From Hyphomicrobiaceae bacterium (GTDB lineage: Bacteria; Pseudomonadota; Alphaproteobacteria; Rhizobiales; Hyphomicrobiaceae), in contig JACKJH010000001.1 of NCBI GenBank assembly GCA_020638055.1, forward strand, positions 806,001 through 870,000: a stretch of 64,000 nucleotides of DNA, in the 5' to 3' direction. The position numbers and the translations under genes were made by a program. Each line of letters begins with the position of its first letter. Position 1 is the stretch's first letter. Below the pieces are notes generated by a model, which was given only the letters and a program-made list of their open reading frames with translations, was not told the origin of the DNA and searched no databases. Positions 52,515 through 61,224 of this stretch are shown piece after piece.

Positions 52515-53021
52515 TCAAGCATGAGCGGACATGCGCGCCTTTTGCAGGGCTCGACCCAATACGCCGCCGAATTCCTTGCGCTCGTCATCGGTCAGGAAGC
52601 TTCCGAACTGGAAAAGCTTGCCATGTGAAGTCAACGACAGGCTGGTGCGACCATCAACGGCCTCAGATACTGACACGCGAACCCAGTATGGATTAAAACC
52701 GAACGTCTCCGTGCGGCCGGAGGGATGGTAGCGCGTGACCGTCAACTGGTGTGAATCCAGATCAACTGTTTCATGCAGTCGCCCATCTCGATAGTTGAGC
52801 TTGAACGCGATATAGATTAGCAGCACATCGAGACCGAAAAACCCAAAGACCGGCCACGCTCCCATCAACAGAAAGGTAATACCGGCGGTGAAGCTGACAA
52901 GGCCGAGCAGCGACATCAAGATCAAAAAACCGCGCGGGCTCAATGAACGATATGACGTCAGAACCCACCGGGTGTGGGGTGGTGTAGCTGGCCCTGGGGC
53001 GGAGTTATCGTCGTTGGTCAT
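52515..53021 (-). CDS. DUF2244 membrane protein
   Basis: A 168-residue inner-membrane protein. ATG 53021 is chosen; the frame runs further upstream opposite the nth gene. It starts with a hydrophilic stretch, then SYRSLSPRGFLILM, two hydrophobic helices (about 35-80), and the cytosolic domain with VTRYHPSGRTETFGFNPYWVRV and the LFQFGSFLTDDERKEFG segment. This is the DUF2244 pattern seen in alphaproteobacteria, where the gene is often next to nth, as here. Function is unknown. Confidence 0.9.
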   Translation of the reverse strand: MTNDDNSAPGPATPPHTRWVLTSYRSLSPRGFLILMSLLGLVSFTAGITFLLMGAWPVFGFFGLDVLLIYIAFKLNYRDGRLHETVDLDSHQLTVTRYHPSGRTETFGFNPYWVRVSVSEAVDGRTSLSLTSHGKLFQFGSFLTDDERKEFGGVLGRALQKARMSAHA

Positions 53022-53076
53022 TGGGGCGATAGGTTGCAAATCGTGATGGTGTGGAAGTGATGGTGTCGAAGAGCAC

Positions 53077-53958
53077 ATGGTAGCGAAACAAACACCCCGG
53101 CAGCAAGTGGCGCAACGCCGCCGCCGGAATTCGTCTGATCCGGGGCAACGGGGGGAGGCCGCGACAGGGCGCCGGGGTGCTGCAAAATCAGGCAAAGATG
53201 AAGGTAAGGGCACCGCTGAGAGGCTGGCCAAGCCCGCGGTGAAGGCGCGGCCAGTCAAAAAGAAGGCCTCGGGTGCGGCAACCAAACCGAATAAGCCTGC
53301 TAAAGGCTCGTTCAAACTGCTTGGGGCTAAGGCCGTTTCGGAGATTTTTTGCCGGTTTTGCGAGATCGAGCCAGATCCGAAAGGCGAGCTGGAGCATTCA
53401 AACCCCTACACGCTGCTGGTTGCAGTTGTGCTGTCGGCACAGGCCACTGATGCCGGGGTCAATAAAGCAACGCGTGCGCTTTTTGCGCTCGCCGATACGC
53501 CGGAGAAAATGGTTGCGCTTGGCGAGGAACGGGTTCGCGACTTGATCAAGACGATCGGACTTTTCCGCAACAAGGCAAAGAACGTTATCGCGCTGTCGCA
53601 GAAACTTCTGGCGGAGCATGGCGGACAGGTTCCTGTTGACCGGGATGTTTTAGAAACGTTGCCCGGTGTGGGTCGTAAAACCGCAAACGTGGTGATGAAC
53701 GTTGCGTTCGGGCAACCGACTATGGCGGTTGATACGCATGTCTTCCGAGTGGCCAACAGGCTCGGTCTCAGCAATGGTGCCACGCCGCTTGCAGTTGAGG
53801 AAGATCTATTGCGGGTTATTCCGAAAGAGTACGGTGTGCCTGCGCACCACTGGCTGATCTTGCACGGTCGCTATCTGTGCAAAGCCCGGAAGCCGGAGTG
53901 TTATCGATGCCCAATCCGCCACCTTTGTCGGTTCGAGGATAAAACGGCTGCACCGTAG
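53077..53958 (+). CDS. nth: endonuclease III
   Basis: A DNA glycosylase/AP lyase for oxidised pyrimidines. The catalytic core has NPYTLLVAVVLSAQATDAGVN, the helix-hairpin-helix LETLPGVGRKTANVVMN with its catalytic lysine, and the aspartate in VDTHVFRVANRL. The iron-sulfur cysteines follow the normal C-x6-C-x2-C-x5-C spacing (CKARKPECYRCPIRHLC). The 293 residues include an N-terminal tail of about 75 basic, disordered residues, longer than in E. coli. ATG 53077 is 55 bp from the divergent DUF2244 start. Confidence 0.95.
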   Translation: MVAKQTPRQQVAQRRRRNSSDPGQRGEAATGRRGAAKSGKDEGKGTAERLAKPAVKARPVKKKASGAATKPNKPAKGSFKLLGAKAVSEIFCRFCEIEPDPKGELEHSNPYTLLVAVVLSAQATDAGVNKATRALFALADTPEKMVALGEERVRDLIKTIGLFRNKAKNVIALSQKLLAEHGGQVPVDRDVLETLPGVGRKTANVVMNVAFGQPTMAVDTHVFRVANRLGLSNGATPLAVEEDLLRVIPKEYGVPAHHWLILHGRYLCKARKPECYRCPIRHLCRFEDKTAAP

Positions 53959-54330
53959 GCGCCTTCAGGGTTTAAACAGGATCGAAGCACTTAATTGCCC
54001 CGCAGGCTATTGCCGAGGGTGAGTGGGTCGGCAATGCCTCAGTTGCTGAATAACCATATTTGACGCCACGTTCGGTGCGGGAGCGAGATCGGGCTAACAC
54101 TATAAAGTTGCGTTGGCCGAATGCTGGTTCTGCTAAGTATGCAAACATTGCCGTGGATCAGGAATCAGGCTCTTCGCCACTGCTTTGCCCCGGCTTGATC
54201 AAAATGCCGTCGGGTTTATTGGTCACGAGATGCATGGGCTCGATGTTGCAGACCTTGCTGCGCATGCGGTTTTGGTTTGTTGCTCGTTATGGGTTGGGTG
54301 CGTGGGCACTTCTCATGGTTAAAAGCCAGA
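53959..54330. other. intergenic region after nth
   Basis: This region of 372 bases has a perfect 8-bp stem (ATTGCCGA with TCGGCAAT, 54009-54035) that may help end the nth transcript, though it has no T tract. I see no gene or known repeat. Confidence 0.4.
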
Positions 54331-55242
54331 GTGTCACAAGTTAGAGTTTTGAGCGTGCGTATTGGTTTCATCATTGCGTTAATTCTCGTGGGACACATCT
54401 CGCTGAGCGGATGTTCGTCCTACCATAACGACCGCTTTCACGACCGATATGATGAGGCGTATGAAACGAGGCGCGATCATCGCAGGACAACGCATCAACG
54501 TCACTTGCGTCAAAAATATCGTCAAAGTCGCAATATTCGCGGCAGCGGCCGGAAAGTCGTGCGCGACGTGAAGGTCATGACGCCGCGTCAACTGGAACAA
54601 AAGGTGGTGGCCCGGCCGGAACCCGATGCCGATGTGACCGGCGCTGCGGATGCGGATACGTCGGAGGCGCAAGAGGAACGCGTTGAAATCGCGCCAGAGG
54701 TCAAACCTGAAAGTGCGGCAGAAGAGGTGGAGACTGCGGCAACGCGAAATGCTCCTGCCAGGGAGGCTGAAGCTGCTGCAACTCTAGAGGACAAGCCCAA
54801 AGCTCAAAGCAATGCGGTTGCTGACGCGCCGGCTCCAACCGATGATGAGGCTGCGGCTGGTCAGCCTTCCAAGTCTGGGCGCTCTGTTGCAGAGACGGCC
54901 GCGAAAGAGACCTCGATAAAGCAGATAGAAGACGGTTACCGGCTGCTTCGCGCAGGGTTCGTGAAGAAGGCGCGAGAGCGCTTCGAGCAGGCCATGGCGG
55001 AAAACGCAGCGGACGCCAGCCTGGCGTTGGGCCGTTCGATGGACCCAACTTACCTGAAGACCGTTGCTTTTCCCGATGTGATACCTGATGCGGACCAGGC
55101 ACAACGCATGTTTCGGCGTGCGGTACTTCTTGGCAACAAGGAAGCCAAAGCGGATTTAACAAGGCTTGAGCGGGCGCTGGCTGCGGCCGAGCCGACCGTG
55201 CTTTCACCGACGACGCCCGCCAACGCGGCGCCGGTGCAATAA
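54331..55242 (+). CDS. putative lipoprotein with C-terminal TPR/Sel1-like segment
   Basis: I do not recognise this family. A hydrophobic signal ends in a lipobox (IALILVGHISLSGC), so the mature protein is probably a lipoprotein. The start is uncertain; GTG 54331 gives a normal 28-residue signal, and 54277, 54289 and 54355 are alternatives. A basic His/Arg/Tyr-rich segment follows the Cys, then about 100 disordered residues rich in Ala, Glu and Pro. The C-terminal 90 residues (IEDGYRLLRAGFVKKARERF, then AQRMFRRAVLLGNKEAKADL) resemble TPR or Sel1 repeats. Confidence 0.75.
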   Translation: MSQVRVLSVRIGFIIALILVGHISLSGCSSYHNDRFHDRYDEAYETRRDHRRTTHQRHLRQKYRQSRNIRGSGRKVVRDVKVMTPRQLEQKVVARPEPDADVTGAADADTSEAQEERVEIAPEVKPESAAEEVETAATRNAPAREAEAAATLEDKPKAQSNAVADAPAPTDDEAAAGQPSKSGRSVAETAAKETSIKQIEDGYRLLRAGFVKKARERFEQAMAENAADASLALGRSMDPTYLKTVAFPDVIPDADQAQRMFRRAVLLGNKEAKADLTRLERALAAAEPTVLSPTTPANAAPVQ

Positions 55243-55304
55243 ATTCAAATAGTCAAAGGCTCTGGACGGAGATTTCAAATTTCTGGCGCATGACGCACGT
55301 GCAA

Positions 55305-55376
55305 GCGCTATAGCTTCTTGTTTGATCGCATTTTCTTCGACGAACCGGCGTCCACTTCGTCGGAAAATGCTCTAAG
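55305..55376. repeat. family B repeat, second hairpin
   Basis: GCGCTATAGCTTCTTGTTTG leads into GCATTTTCTTCGACGAACCGG and ends TTCGTCGGAAAATGCTCTA. The first hairpin has decayed. It lies one base from the stop of hisF. Confidence 0.82.
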
Positions 55377-55377
55377 C

Positions 55378-56169
55378 TCAGCCGGCCTCAACGCCGTCCA
55401 TGCGCATGTCCAGGCCCGCATCGGCCATGTGGCGTTTGGCTTCACCAATTGAATAAGTTCCAAAATGGAAGATCGATGCAGCAAGTACAGCGCTGGCGTG
55501 ACCATCACGGACGCCATCGACGAGATGATCGAGCGTGCCAACGCCGCCTGATGCTATTACCGGGACGGTAACCGCATCGGCGATTGCGCGTGTCAGGCCG
55601 AGATCGAAACCAGCTTTTGTGCCATCGCGATCCATTGAAGTCAGCAGGATTTCTCCAGCGCCGAGTGCGACGACTTCCTTTGCATATTCGACCGCATCAA
55701 TGCCCGTTGGCTTGCGGCCGCCATGGGTGAAGATCTCCCAGCGTTCAGCCTCACCCTCGCCTGATACCTTCTTGGCATCAATGGCCACCACGATACACTG
55801 GGCGCCGAACTTTTCCGATGCCTGCTTGACGAACTCACGGTTGAAGACGGCTGCGGTGTTGATTGAAACCTTGTCAGCGCCAGCTTCCAACAGCTTGCGG
55901 ATGTCGTCGACCGTGCGCACGCCGCCGCCGACTGTGAGCGGCATGAAGCAACGCTCGGCGGTTTGCTCCACAATATGGAAAATTGTGTCACGGTTCTCGT
56001 GGCTGGCAGTAATGTCGAGGAAGCAAAGTTCGTCGGCGCCGGCCGCGTCGTAGGCGGCGGCGGCTTCGACGGGATCGCCTGCGTCAATCAGGTCGACGAA
56101 ATTGATACCCTTGACGACGCGGCCGTCCTTCACGTCGAGGCATGGGATTATGCGGATTTTCAATGTCAT
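55378..56169 (-). CDS. hisF: imidazole glycerol phosphate synthase cyclase subunit
   Basis: HisF works with HisH to make imidazole glycerol phosphate and AICAR in histidine synthesis. ATG 56169 gives 263 residues starting MTLKIRIIPCLDVKDGRVVKG. Catalytic aspartates are in CLDV and in SMDRDGTK. The (beta-alpha)8 motifs VGGGVRT, FGAQCIVVAIDAK and IASGGVGTLDHL are present. Unusually for a his gene, hisA, hisH and hisE are not in the neighbourhood, so it appears separated from the rest of the pathway. Confidence 0.95.
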   Translation of the reverse strand: MTLKIRIIPCLDVKDGRVVKGINFVDLIDAGDPVEAAAAYDAAGADELCFLDITASHENRDTIFHIVEQTAERCFMPLTVGGGVRTVDDIRKLLEAGADKVSINTAAVFNREFVKQASEKFGAQCIVVAIDAKKVSGEGEAERWEIFTHGGRKPTGIDAVEYAKEVVALGAGEILLTSMDRDGTKAGFDLGLTRAIADAVTVPVIASGGVGTLDHLVDGVRDGHASAVLAASIFHFGTYSIGEAKRHMADAGLDMRMDGVEAG

Positions 56170-56206
56170 GCCAGTTGGATAGCTCTGATTGCGCAAACTG
56201 GCAACT

Positions 56207-56277
56207 AGTGTGGCGTCGCGCCTTAGTTGATCGATGTTGCGGCACGCTGGGTATCAACTAAGGCGCGACAGGCCACT
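56207..56277. repeat. family D palindromic element, copy 1
   Basis: TCGCGCCTTAGTTGAT and ATCAACTAAGGCGCGA form a perfect 16-bp stem around the 21-nt loop CGATGTTGCGGCACGCTGGGT. Flanks are AGTGTGGCG on the left and CAGGCCACT on the right. The stem and loop are identical to the copy at 58989. It lies between hisF and aguB. Confidence 0.88.
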
Positions 56278-56388
56278 AGGCACACAAGCGACGCTAGTAT
56301 CCTGTTTGGGTGTGGCGTTCACCAATCGGCAGGTTTCATAGCTCAGAGCGCCTCCGTTATGCTTGATCGCAAAAGCGGAGACTGCCAT

Positions 56389-56479
56389 CTAGAGCGCATT
56401 CCGATCCGACGGAATCGGATCGGCGCTTTGTTTGATCGCATTTTCTTCGACGAACCGGTGTCCACCTCAGATACTCTAG
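56389..56479. repeat. family B repeat, degenerate right arm
   Basis: The first hairpin is good (GAGCGCATTCCGATCCG with CGGATCGGCGCT). The second begins GCATTTTCTTCGACGAACCGG, but the right arm has changed to CTCAGATACTCTAG. The remainder of the 398-base gap between hisF and aguB, apart from the family D copy, shows nothing I can name. Confidence 0.8.
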
Positions 56480-56567
56480 GTGCCGGATCTTGATGGGATC
56501 AAAACGTCGTTTTGGGTTGGCGTTAGCGATGCCTTGGCGTTCCGAAGATTAATACAGGGCCACCGTG

Positions 56568-57428
56568 ATGCCGAACAGAACGATTAGAGTTGCCGCCATT
56601 CAGACCCAATATGGGCAGGATATGGCTGCCAACATTACCAAGACCGAGGGTCTGGTTCGTGATGCGGCCAAAGCCGGTGCACAAGTCATCCTGCCGTCGG
56701 AATTGTTTCAGGGCATCTATTTTTGCACGGAACAGAATCCGAAGTGGTTTGAGACCGCGCATGCGGCCAATGCGCACCCTTGTGTATTGGCGATGCAGGC
56801 GCTGGCACGCGAGCTTGGCGTGGCGATACCGGTATCGTTTTTCGAGAAGGATGGTCCGCGTTACTACAACTCTCTCGCCATGGTGGATGCGGATGGCTCG
56901 GTGCTCGGGGTTTACCGCAAGAGCCATATTCCGGACGGGCCGGGGTATCAGGAGAAATACTACTTCCGCCCCGGTGACACGGGCTTCAAGGTATGGACAA
57001 CCCAGTTCGGGCGGATTGGTGTCGGCATCTGCTGGGATCAATGGTTTCCCGAGTGCGCACGGGCCATGATGCTCAAGGGCGCAGAGGTTCTGTTTTATCC
57101 TACCGCCATTGGATCAGAGCCATATGACGATGCCTTGGATACGCACTTGATGTGGCAGCGTGCCATGCAGGGGCATGCCGTTTCGAATGCAGTGCCGGTG
57201 GTGGCTGCCAATCGCATTGGTATTGAGGAAAACGCCGGTTCGGCGCAGCGGTTTTACGGACATTCGTTCATCGCCGATCAGACCGGCGAATTGGTCGAGA
57301 GTTTTGGCGACACGGATGAAGGTTTTCTGGTGCATACGTTCGATCTGGACATGATCGAGAGTTTTCGCGCCGACTGGGGCTTTTTTCGCGATCGCCGTCC
57401 GGACCTATATGGCAAGGATAGGTGTTGA
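56568..57428 (+). CDS. aguB: N-carbamoylputrescine amidase
   Basis: A nitrilase-superfamily enzyme that converts N-carbamoylputrescine to putrescine, carbon dioxide and ammonia. It has 286 residues from ATG 56568, which has AGGG eight bases upstream. The catalytic triad is visible: E45 in LPSELFQG, K118 in YRKSHIPDGPG, and C155 in GVGICWDQWFPE. The pair IPDGPGYQEKYYFRPGDTG and QWFPE are typical of the carbamoylputrescine branch. No agmatine deiminase gene is adjacent. Confidence 0.92.
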   Translation: MPNRTIRVAAIQTQYGQDMAANITKTEGLVRDAAKAGAQVILPSELFQGIYFCTEQNPKWFETAHAANAHPCVLAMQALARELGVAIPVSFFEKDGPRYYNSLAMVDADGSVLGVYRKSHIPDGPGYQEKYYFRPGDTGFKVWTTQFGRIGVGICWDQWFPECARAMMLKGAEVLFYPTAIGSEPYDDALDTHLMWQRAMQGHAVSNAVPVVAANRIGIEENAGSAQRFYGHSFIADQTGELVESFGDTDEGFLVHTFDLDMIESFRADWGFFRDRRPDLYGKDRC

Positions 57429-57466
57429 GTGCTGGGAGGCACGTCACTCCGGCTTGCGTTCAGATT

Positions 57467-58567
57467 TCACAGGTGTGTTGGATCACGCTCAGCCCATTGG
57501 GCGGCACTGCGGCCGGTGAGCTGTGAAATGTGGGACGCGCCAGCCTCGTCCACTGCTTTGGCAAAGCGCTCTTTTATGCGGGTTATCAGTTCGGGTCCTT
57601 GGTAGATAAGACCTGTATAAAGCTGGATGAGGGACGCGCCTGCCTCGATCTTTGCGAGTGCTGTTGCAGGGCTGTCGATCCCACCAATTCCGATCAGAGG
57701 TATGCTGCCTTCGGTCATCTGGTGGACGCGCGCGAGAATAACCGTGGCCCGGTGGAAAAGTGGTCGTCCGGAAAGTCCGCCGGCTTGGCTCCGGTTGGAA
57801 TCGGTGAGCCCGTCGCGCGCAAGCGTCGTGTTTGATATGGCGATGGCATCGACGCGGTGGCTTGCAAGTTGTTGGGTGATTGCGGGCAAGTCTTCCAAGG
57901 CGACATCAGGAGCGATTTTTACAACTATTGGCCGGTTGGGTTTTCCCCTTGCCACATTTGCGGTGCGGGCTTTCATGACGCCAGACAATAGCTCGCCGAG
58001 TGCGGCGGGTGCCTGCAAGTCGCGCAATCCTGGCGTGTTGGGTGATGAGATATTTACGGTGAAGTAGCTGGCAACGTCGTAGAAGGCTTCGAGACCAGCG
58101 ATGTAGTCGGCGTTGCGGTCGTGGCTGTCCTTGTTGGCCCCGATATTCACGCCGACGATGCCGCCGTAACCTTGTTCCAAGCGCTTTTTCAAACGCGAAA
58201 GGGCGGGGGCGTGGCCCGCGTTGTTGAACCCGAGACGGTTGATGACGGCATTGTCATCAACAAGCCTGAAAATGCGTGGTTTGGGATTGCCTGGTTGCGG
58301 TAGCGGCGTGACGGTTCCGATTTCGGCAAATCCGCAACCAAAGCCCAGCACGGCGTCCGGCACACGCGCGTCCTTATCAAAGCCTGCTGCAATGCCAACC
58401 GGGTTTGGGAATTCGAGCCCGGCCAGTCCAACCTGCAAACACTCTGGATCTGCGTTCGAGGATTTCAGGTATAAGCCGCGCTCCAACGATTTCAGTGTGA
58501 CCTCGTGGGCTGTTTCTGGATCGAAGGTGAACAGCAGTGGGCGCGCGAGGTGATAGAGATTTGGCAT
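57467..58567 (-). CDS. pyrD: dihydroorotate dehydrogenase (quinone), class 2
   Basis: A membrane-associated flavoenzyme of pyrimidine synthesis. ATG 58567 gives 366 residues. The N-terminal membrane-binding helix segment (LYHLARPLLFTFDPETAHEVTL) is typical of class 2. FMN and substrate motifs include NPVGIAAGFDKDA, NRLGFNNAG, VGVNIGANKD and VNISSPNTPGLRDLQ, in which the catalytic serine is present. The upstream DUF952 stop and this ATG form TGAAATG, so the two are coupled. Confidence 0.95.
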   Translation of the reverse strand: MPNLYHLARPLLFTFDPETAHEVTLKSLERGLYLKSSNADPECLQVGLAGLEFPNPVGIAAGFDKDARVPDAVLGFGCGFAEIGTVTPLPQPGNPKPRIFRLVDDNAVINRLGFNNAGHAPALSRLKKRLEQGYGGIVGVNIGANKDSHDRNADYIAGLEAFYDVASYFTVNISSPNTPGLRDLQAPAALGELLSGVMKARTANVARGKPNRPIVVKIAPDVALEDLPAITQQLASHRVDAIAISNTTLARDGLTDSNRSQAGGLSGRPLFHRATVILARVHQMTEGSIPLIGIGGIDSPATALAKIEAGASLIQLYTGLIYQGPELITRIKERFAKAVDEAGASHISQLTGRSAAQWAERDPTHL

Positions 58568-58568
58568 T

Positions 58569-58940
58569 TCATGCACCTGGGTCTGCAAGAGCGGTAGCCA
58601 CCTGGGGGACGCCGTCGTGTGCGAGTAAAAGCTCTCTTGCCCAAACGGCCTTGTTCACCTGGAGAGGGCCGTAAAAGTGCGGAAAAAGTTCACCACCGCG
58701 CGAAGGCTCCCACTTCAGTGCCTCACCGAGGGTGTCGAGGTCAAAGGCAATCAATAGCAATCCGCTCTGGCCAGCAAAGTGTTTGCGTGCAGTGCCAGCC
58801 AGTTGAGTCGCCGTGGAAAAGTGTATGAAGCCATCGCGAACATCGTCGGGGGAACCAAAATAGGTTCCGTTAGCGAGGGCCTCGTTCCAGGAGGCACTAT
58901 CAGCGATTTTGTAAATGAGAGCGGAATTGGGTTTCGGCAT
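58569..58940 (-). CDS. DUF952 family protein
   Basis: A small soluble protein of 123 residues with the DUF952 pattern: IYKIADSASWNEALANGTYFGSP, then DGFIHFSTATQLAGTARKHF, LLLIAFD and LFPHFYGPL (each seen in the sequence). The family resembles glutathione S-transferase-like or ADP-ribose-binding folds in some predictions, but its function is unknown. It lies directly before pyrD and is probably co-transcribed with it, an order common in alphaproteobacteria. Confidence 0.9.
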   Translation of the reverse strand: MPKPNSALIYKIADSASWNEALANGTYFGSPDDVRDGFIHFSTATQLAGTARKHFAGQSGLLLIAFDLDTLGEALKWEPSRGGELFPHFYGPLQVNKAVWARELLLAHDGVPQVATALADPGA

Positions 58941-58988
58941 CGAGATTCTCGTTGGATGATTTTCGGGTCAATTGCGATGGATGTGACA

Positions 58989-59063
58989 AGTGTGGCGTCG
59001 CGCCTTAGTTGATCGATGTTGCGGCACGCTGGGTATCAACTAAGGCGCGATAAACGCCACACT
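58989..59063. repeat. family D palindromic element, copy 2
   Basis: AGTGTGGCG pairs with CGCCACACT at the ends, and TCGCGCCTTAGTTGAT with ATCAACTAAGGCGCGA inside, separated by a TAAA bulge. The 21-nt loop is identical to that at 56207. The stem is 25 bp in total. Confidence 0.9.
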
Positions 59064-59080
59064 AAGCCAATGATTTTTCT

Positions 59081-59150
59081 AGTGGCCTTCATGTCGCTCC
59101 AAAATTGTATGCGGTTGCGGCTATGTTTCAATTTTGGCGCGACAGGCCAC
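59081..59150. repeat. family D cousin with a different, fully paired stem
   Basis: GTGGCC pairs with GGCCAC, TGTCGC with GCGACA, and CCAAAATTG with CAATTTTGG. The loop is also 21 nt and shares GTTGCGGC with family D. The right end GGCGCGACAGGCCAC is the same as in copy 1. The 458-base gap from 58941 to 59398 contains these two elements and no gene. Confidence 0.8.
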
Positions 59151-59398
59151 AAGTGCGAAATAGGCGTGCGTTGCAAGCCCGTTAAGTATATACCTTTTGA
59201 GGATAACTTGCGGGTGATTGATAGTGCGCCAACGCACTTGTGTTACGTGCACGGCTACATCACTGGCATAGCCAATCAGGTGCTGGCGGTGGCAACGGGG
59301 CTGATGGCGACTATATTACCTGCAATTCGGAGGGGGTGCCGCGTTCGCGTTGCGTACTCACTTGCGCGTAAACGGTAGAGTTGGAAGAGTTGCGATGT

Positions 59399-61171
59399 AT
59401 GCGCGGTTGCGTTTGGCCTCGGTGTCGTTGGGGGGAGCTGTTCTCGGGTCGTGCGGTTTATAGCATGCCGGGCTTTCAGCGACGGTTCGATTGGGGGCCG
59501 GATGAGGCAATCCAGCTCCTGGACGATATCTTGCGGGCTGCAGCCATCGATACGGCCGAGGACGATCGCGATTCGGCTGATCCGGATTACTTTCTCGGCA
59601 CGCTTTTATTGCTGACAAACCCAGGCAATCCATTGCCGGGCTCGCGTGGCGACGACGCCGGCGGCTTGATTGGATATGAAATCATCGACGGGCAACAGCG
59701 GTTGACGACCTTGACCGTATTGTTTGCCGTGCTGCGTGACCTGGGTGCCACGACTGATCGTAAAGTTGCGCCGCTGATCGAGATATTGGAGGCGGAGGCG
59801 CGTAATTCACCGTTGCCGTCATATCGAATTCAGCTCAATGGACGCGACAGGCATCTGTTCCGGCGCTTCGTGCAGAAGCATGGTGGCACATTAATCCAGC
59901 CGGACGATTTGGCTGACGAAGTTTGTATTGCGTCATGCAAGTTGCTCGCCGTCCGCGAAGCGCTCCTGGTGGCGTTGCGGCAATACGAGCCGGCACAGCG
60001 GATTGCGCTGCTGAAGTACCTCGTTGAAAAATGTCATGTTGTCGTGACGCTTTCTCACGACCTGGAGCGCGCTCACCGCCTGTTTACCGTGCTGAACGAG
60101 CGCGGCAAGCCTCTCCGCGGCAACGACATCATCAAGGTCGAGTTGCTTGGATCTCTGGCGACGTCCGAGCGGGAATATGCGAGCGAAAAATGGGATGAGA
60201 TTGAGCGGTTGCTCGACGACTCTTTTGAAGTTTTCTTTGGCCATCTAAGAGCCGTGAAAGGCCGGCGTCGAGGCTCCATGGTGGACGGCTTGAGAAGCAT
60301 GATCCGGGAAGCGGGTGGTGCGCGGGTCTTCGTTGACGATGTGCTTTTGCCCTATGCCCATATCTATGCACGCATGCGTTCGTGCCGCAGGGGGCCTTTG
60401 CCGGTGGGTGACCCGCTTTCATTGCACCTTCATTATTTGTGGCGCTTGCGCGGCGAGGAATGGGTGCCCGCCGTGCTTGTGGCTCTCAAAACATATGCTG
60501 ATGCGCCGGAGGTCGAACTGGCTTTGGTGAGAGCCATTGATCGGATCGCTCATATCACGCGAATCTTGTGTGAAGGAAGCGGACGGCGGACGACTTTGTT
60601 TGGTCAAGTCGTTAAAGCGATAGACTCGGGCGAAGCCAAGGATGGCTCAGCCAAAGTTTTTTCGATATCACGCGAGAAGGTTCGCAACATCAAGTTCCAC
60701 CTGCGTGACCTGTATCGCCGCAATCAGCCAATCTGCAAGCTCGTCTTGTTGCGCATCAACGATCATATTTCGCAAACCGTTACGCTTGTCGATCCAGCCG
60801 TGCTGAGCGTGGAGCATGTGCTGCCGCACCGTCCGTCTGTGACCAGCGGTTGGCGGGTGCTTTTTGCAGATCCGGAGATTCGCGAGGCTGCTACGCAGTC
60901 TCTCGGCAACCTCACACTGCTGCCGGAAAAGCTCAATGACCGGATTCGCAATCGGGATTTTGCCGACAAACGTGAGCACATTGTCACGCATTTCGGGGAT
61001 GCGGATTTGCTTGGTGTGGTAAGCGATGTTGTCAGCGCCGAGGCTTGGGACCGTGTGGTTATAGCGGCCCGCGAAGCCAGGTTTCTCGATGCGTTAAGCG
61101 AAATAATCGGAATCGATGTGCGCGATGCGGCTGTGGGCCAACGTAGCGATGCCATGGATGCTGCTGAATGA
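59399..61171 (+). CDS. DUF262/DUF1524 (GmrSD-like) protein
   Basis: A 590-residue protein with an N-terminal DUF262 (ParB-like nucleotide hydrolase) domain. The hallmark DGQQRLTTL is at residues 97-105, and YSMPGFQRRFDWG near 21. The C-terminal DUF1524 (HNH-type nuclease) domain has EHVLPHRP at 472-479, GNLTLL near 503 and LNDRIRNRDF near 512. This is the GmrSD/type IV restriction architecture, in which DUF262 senses modified DNA and DUF1524 cuts. ATG 59399 has GGAAGAG nine bases upstream. It stands alone, without a methylase or partner gene. Confidence 0.9.
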   Translation: MRGCVWPRCRWGELFSGRAVYSMPGFQRRFDWGPDEAIQLLDDILRAAAIDTAEDDRDSADPDYFLGTLLLLTNPGNPLPGSRGDDAGGLIGYEIIDGQQRLTTLTVLFAVLRDLGATTDRKVAPLIEILEAEARNSPLPSYRIQLNGRDRHLFRRFVQKHGGTLIQPDDLADEVCIASCKLLAVREALLVALRQYEPAQRIALLKYLVEKCHVVVTLSHDLERAHRLFTVLNERGKPLRGNDIIKVELLGSLATSEREYASEKWDEIERLLDDSFEVFFGHLRAVKGRRRGSMVDGLRSMIREAGGARVFVDDVLLPYAHIYARMRSCRRGPLPVGDPLSLHLHYLWRLRGEEWVPAVLVALKTYADAPEVELALVRAIDRIAHITRILCEGSGRRTTLFGQVVKAIDSGEAKDGSAKVFSISREKVRNIKFHLRDLYRRNQPICKLVLLRINDHISQTVTLVDPAVLSVEHVLPHRPSVTSGWRVLFADPEIREAATQSLGNLTLLPEKLNDRIRNRDFADKREHIVTHFGDADLLGVVSDVVSAEAWDRVVIAAREARFLDALSEIIGIDVRDAAVGQRSDAMDAAE

Positions 61172-61224
61172 GGAAGACCAGCGAGCCATTTGATGGTGAA
61201 CCAGAGTGGTGTGTCGCGTGTCGG

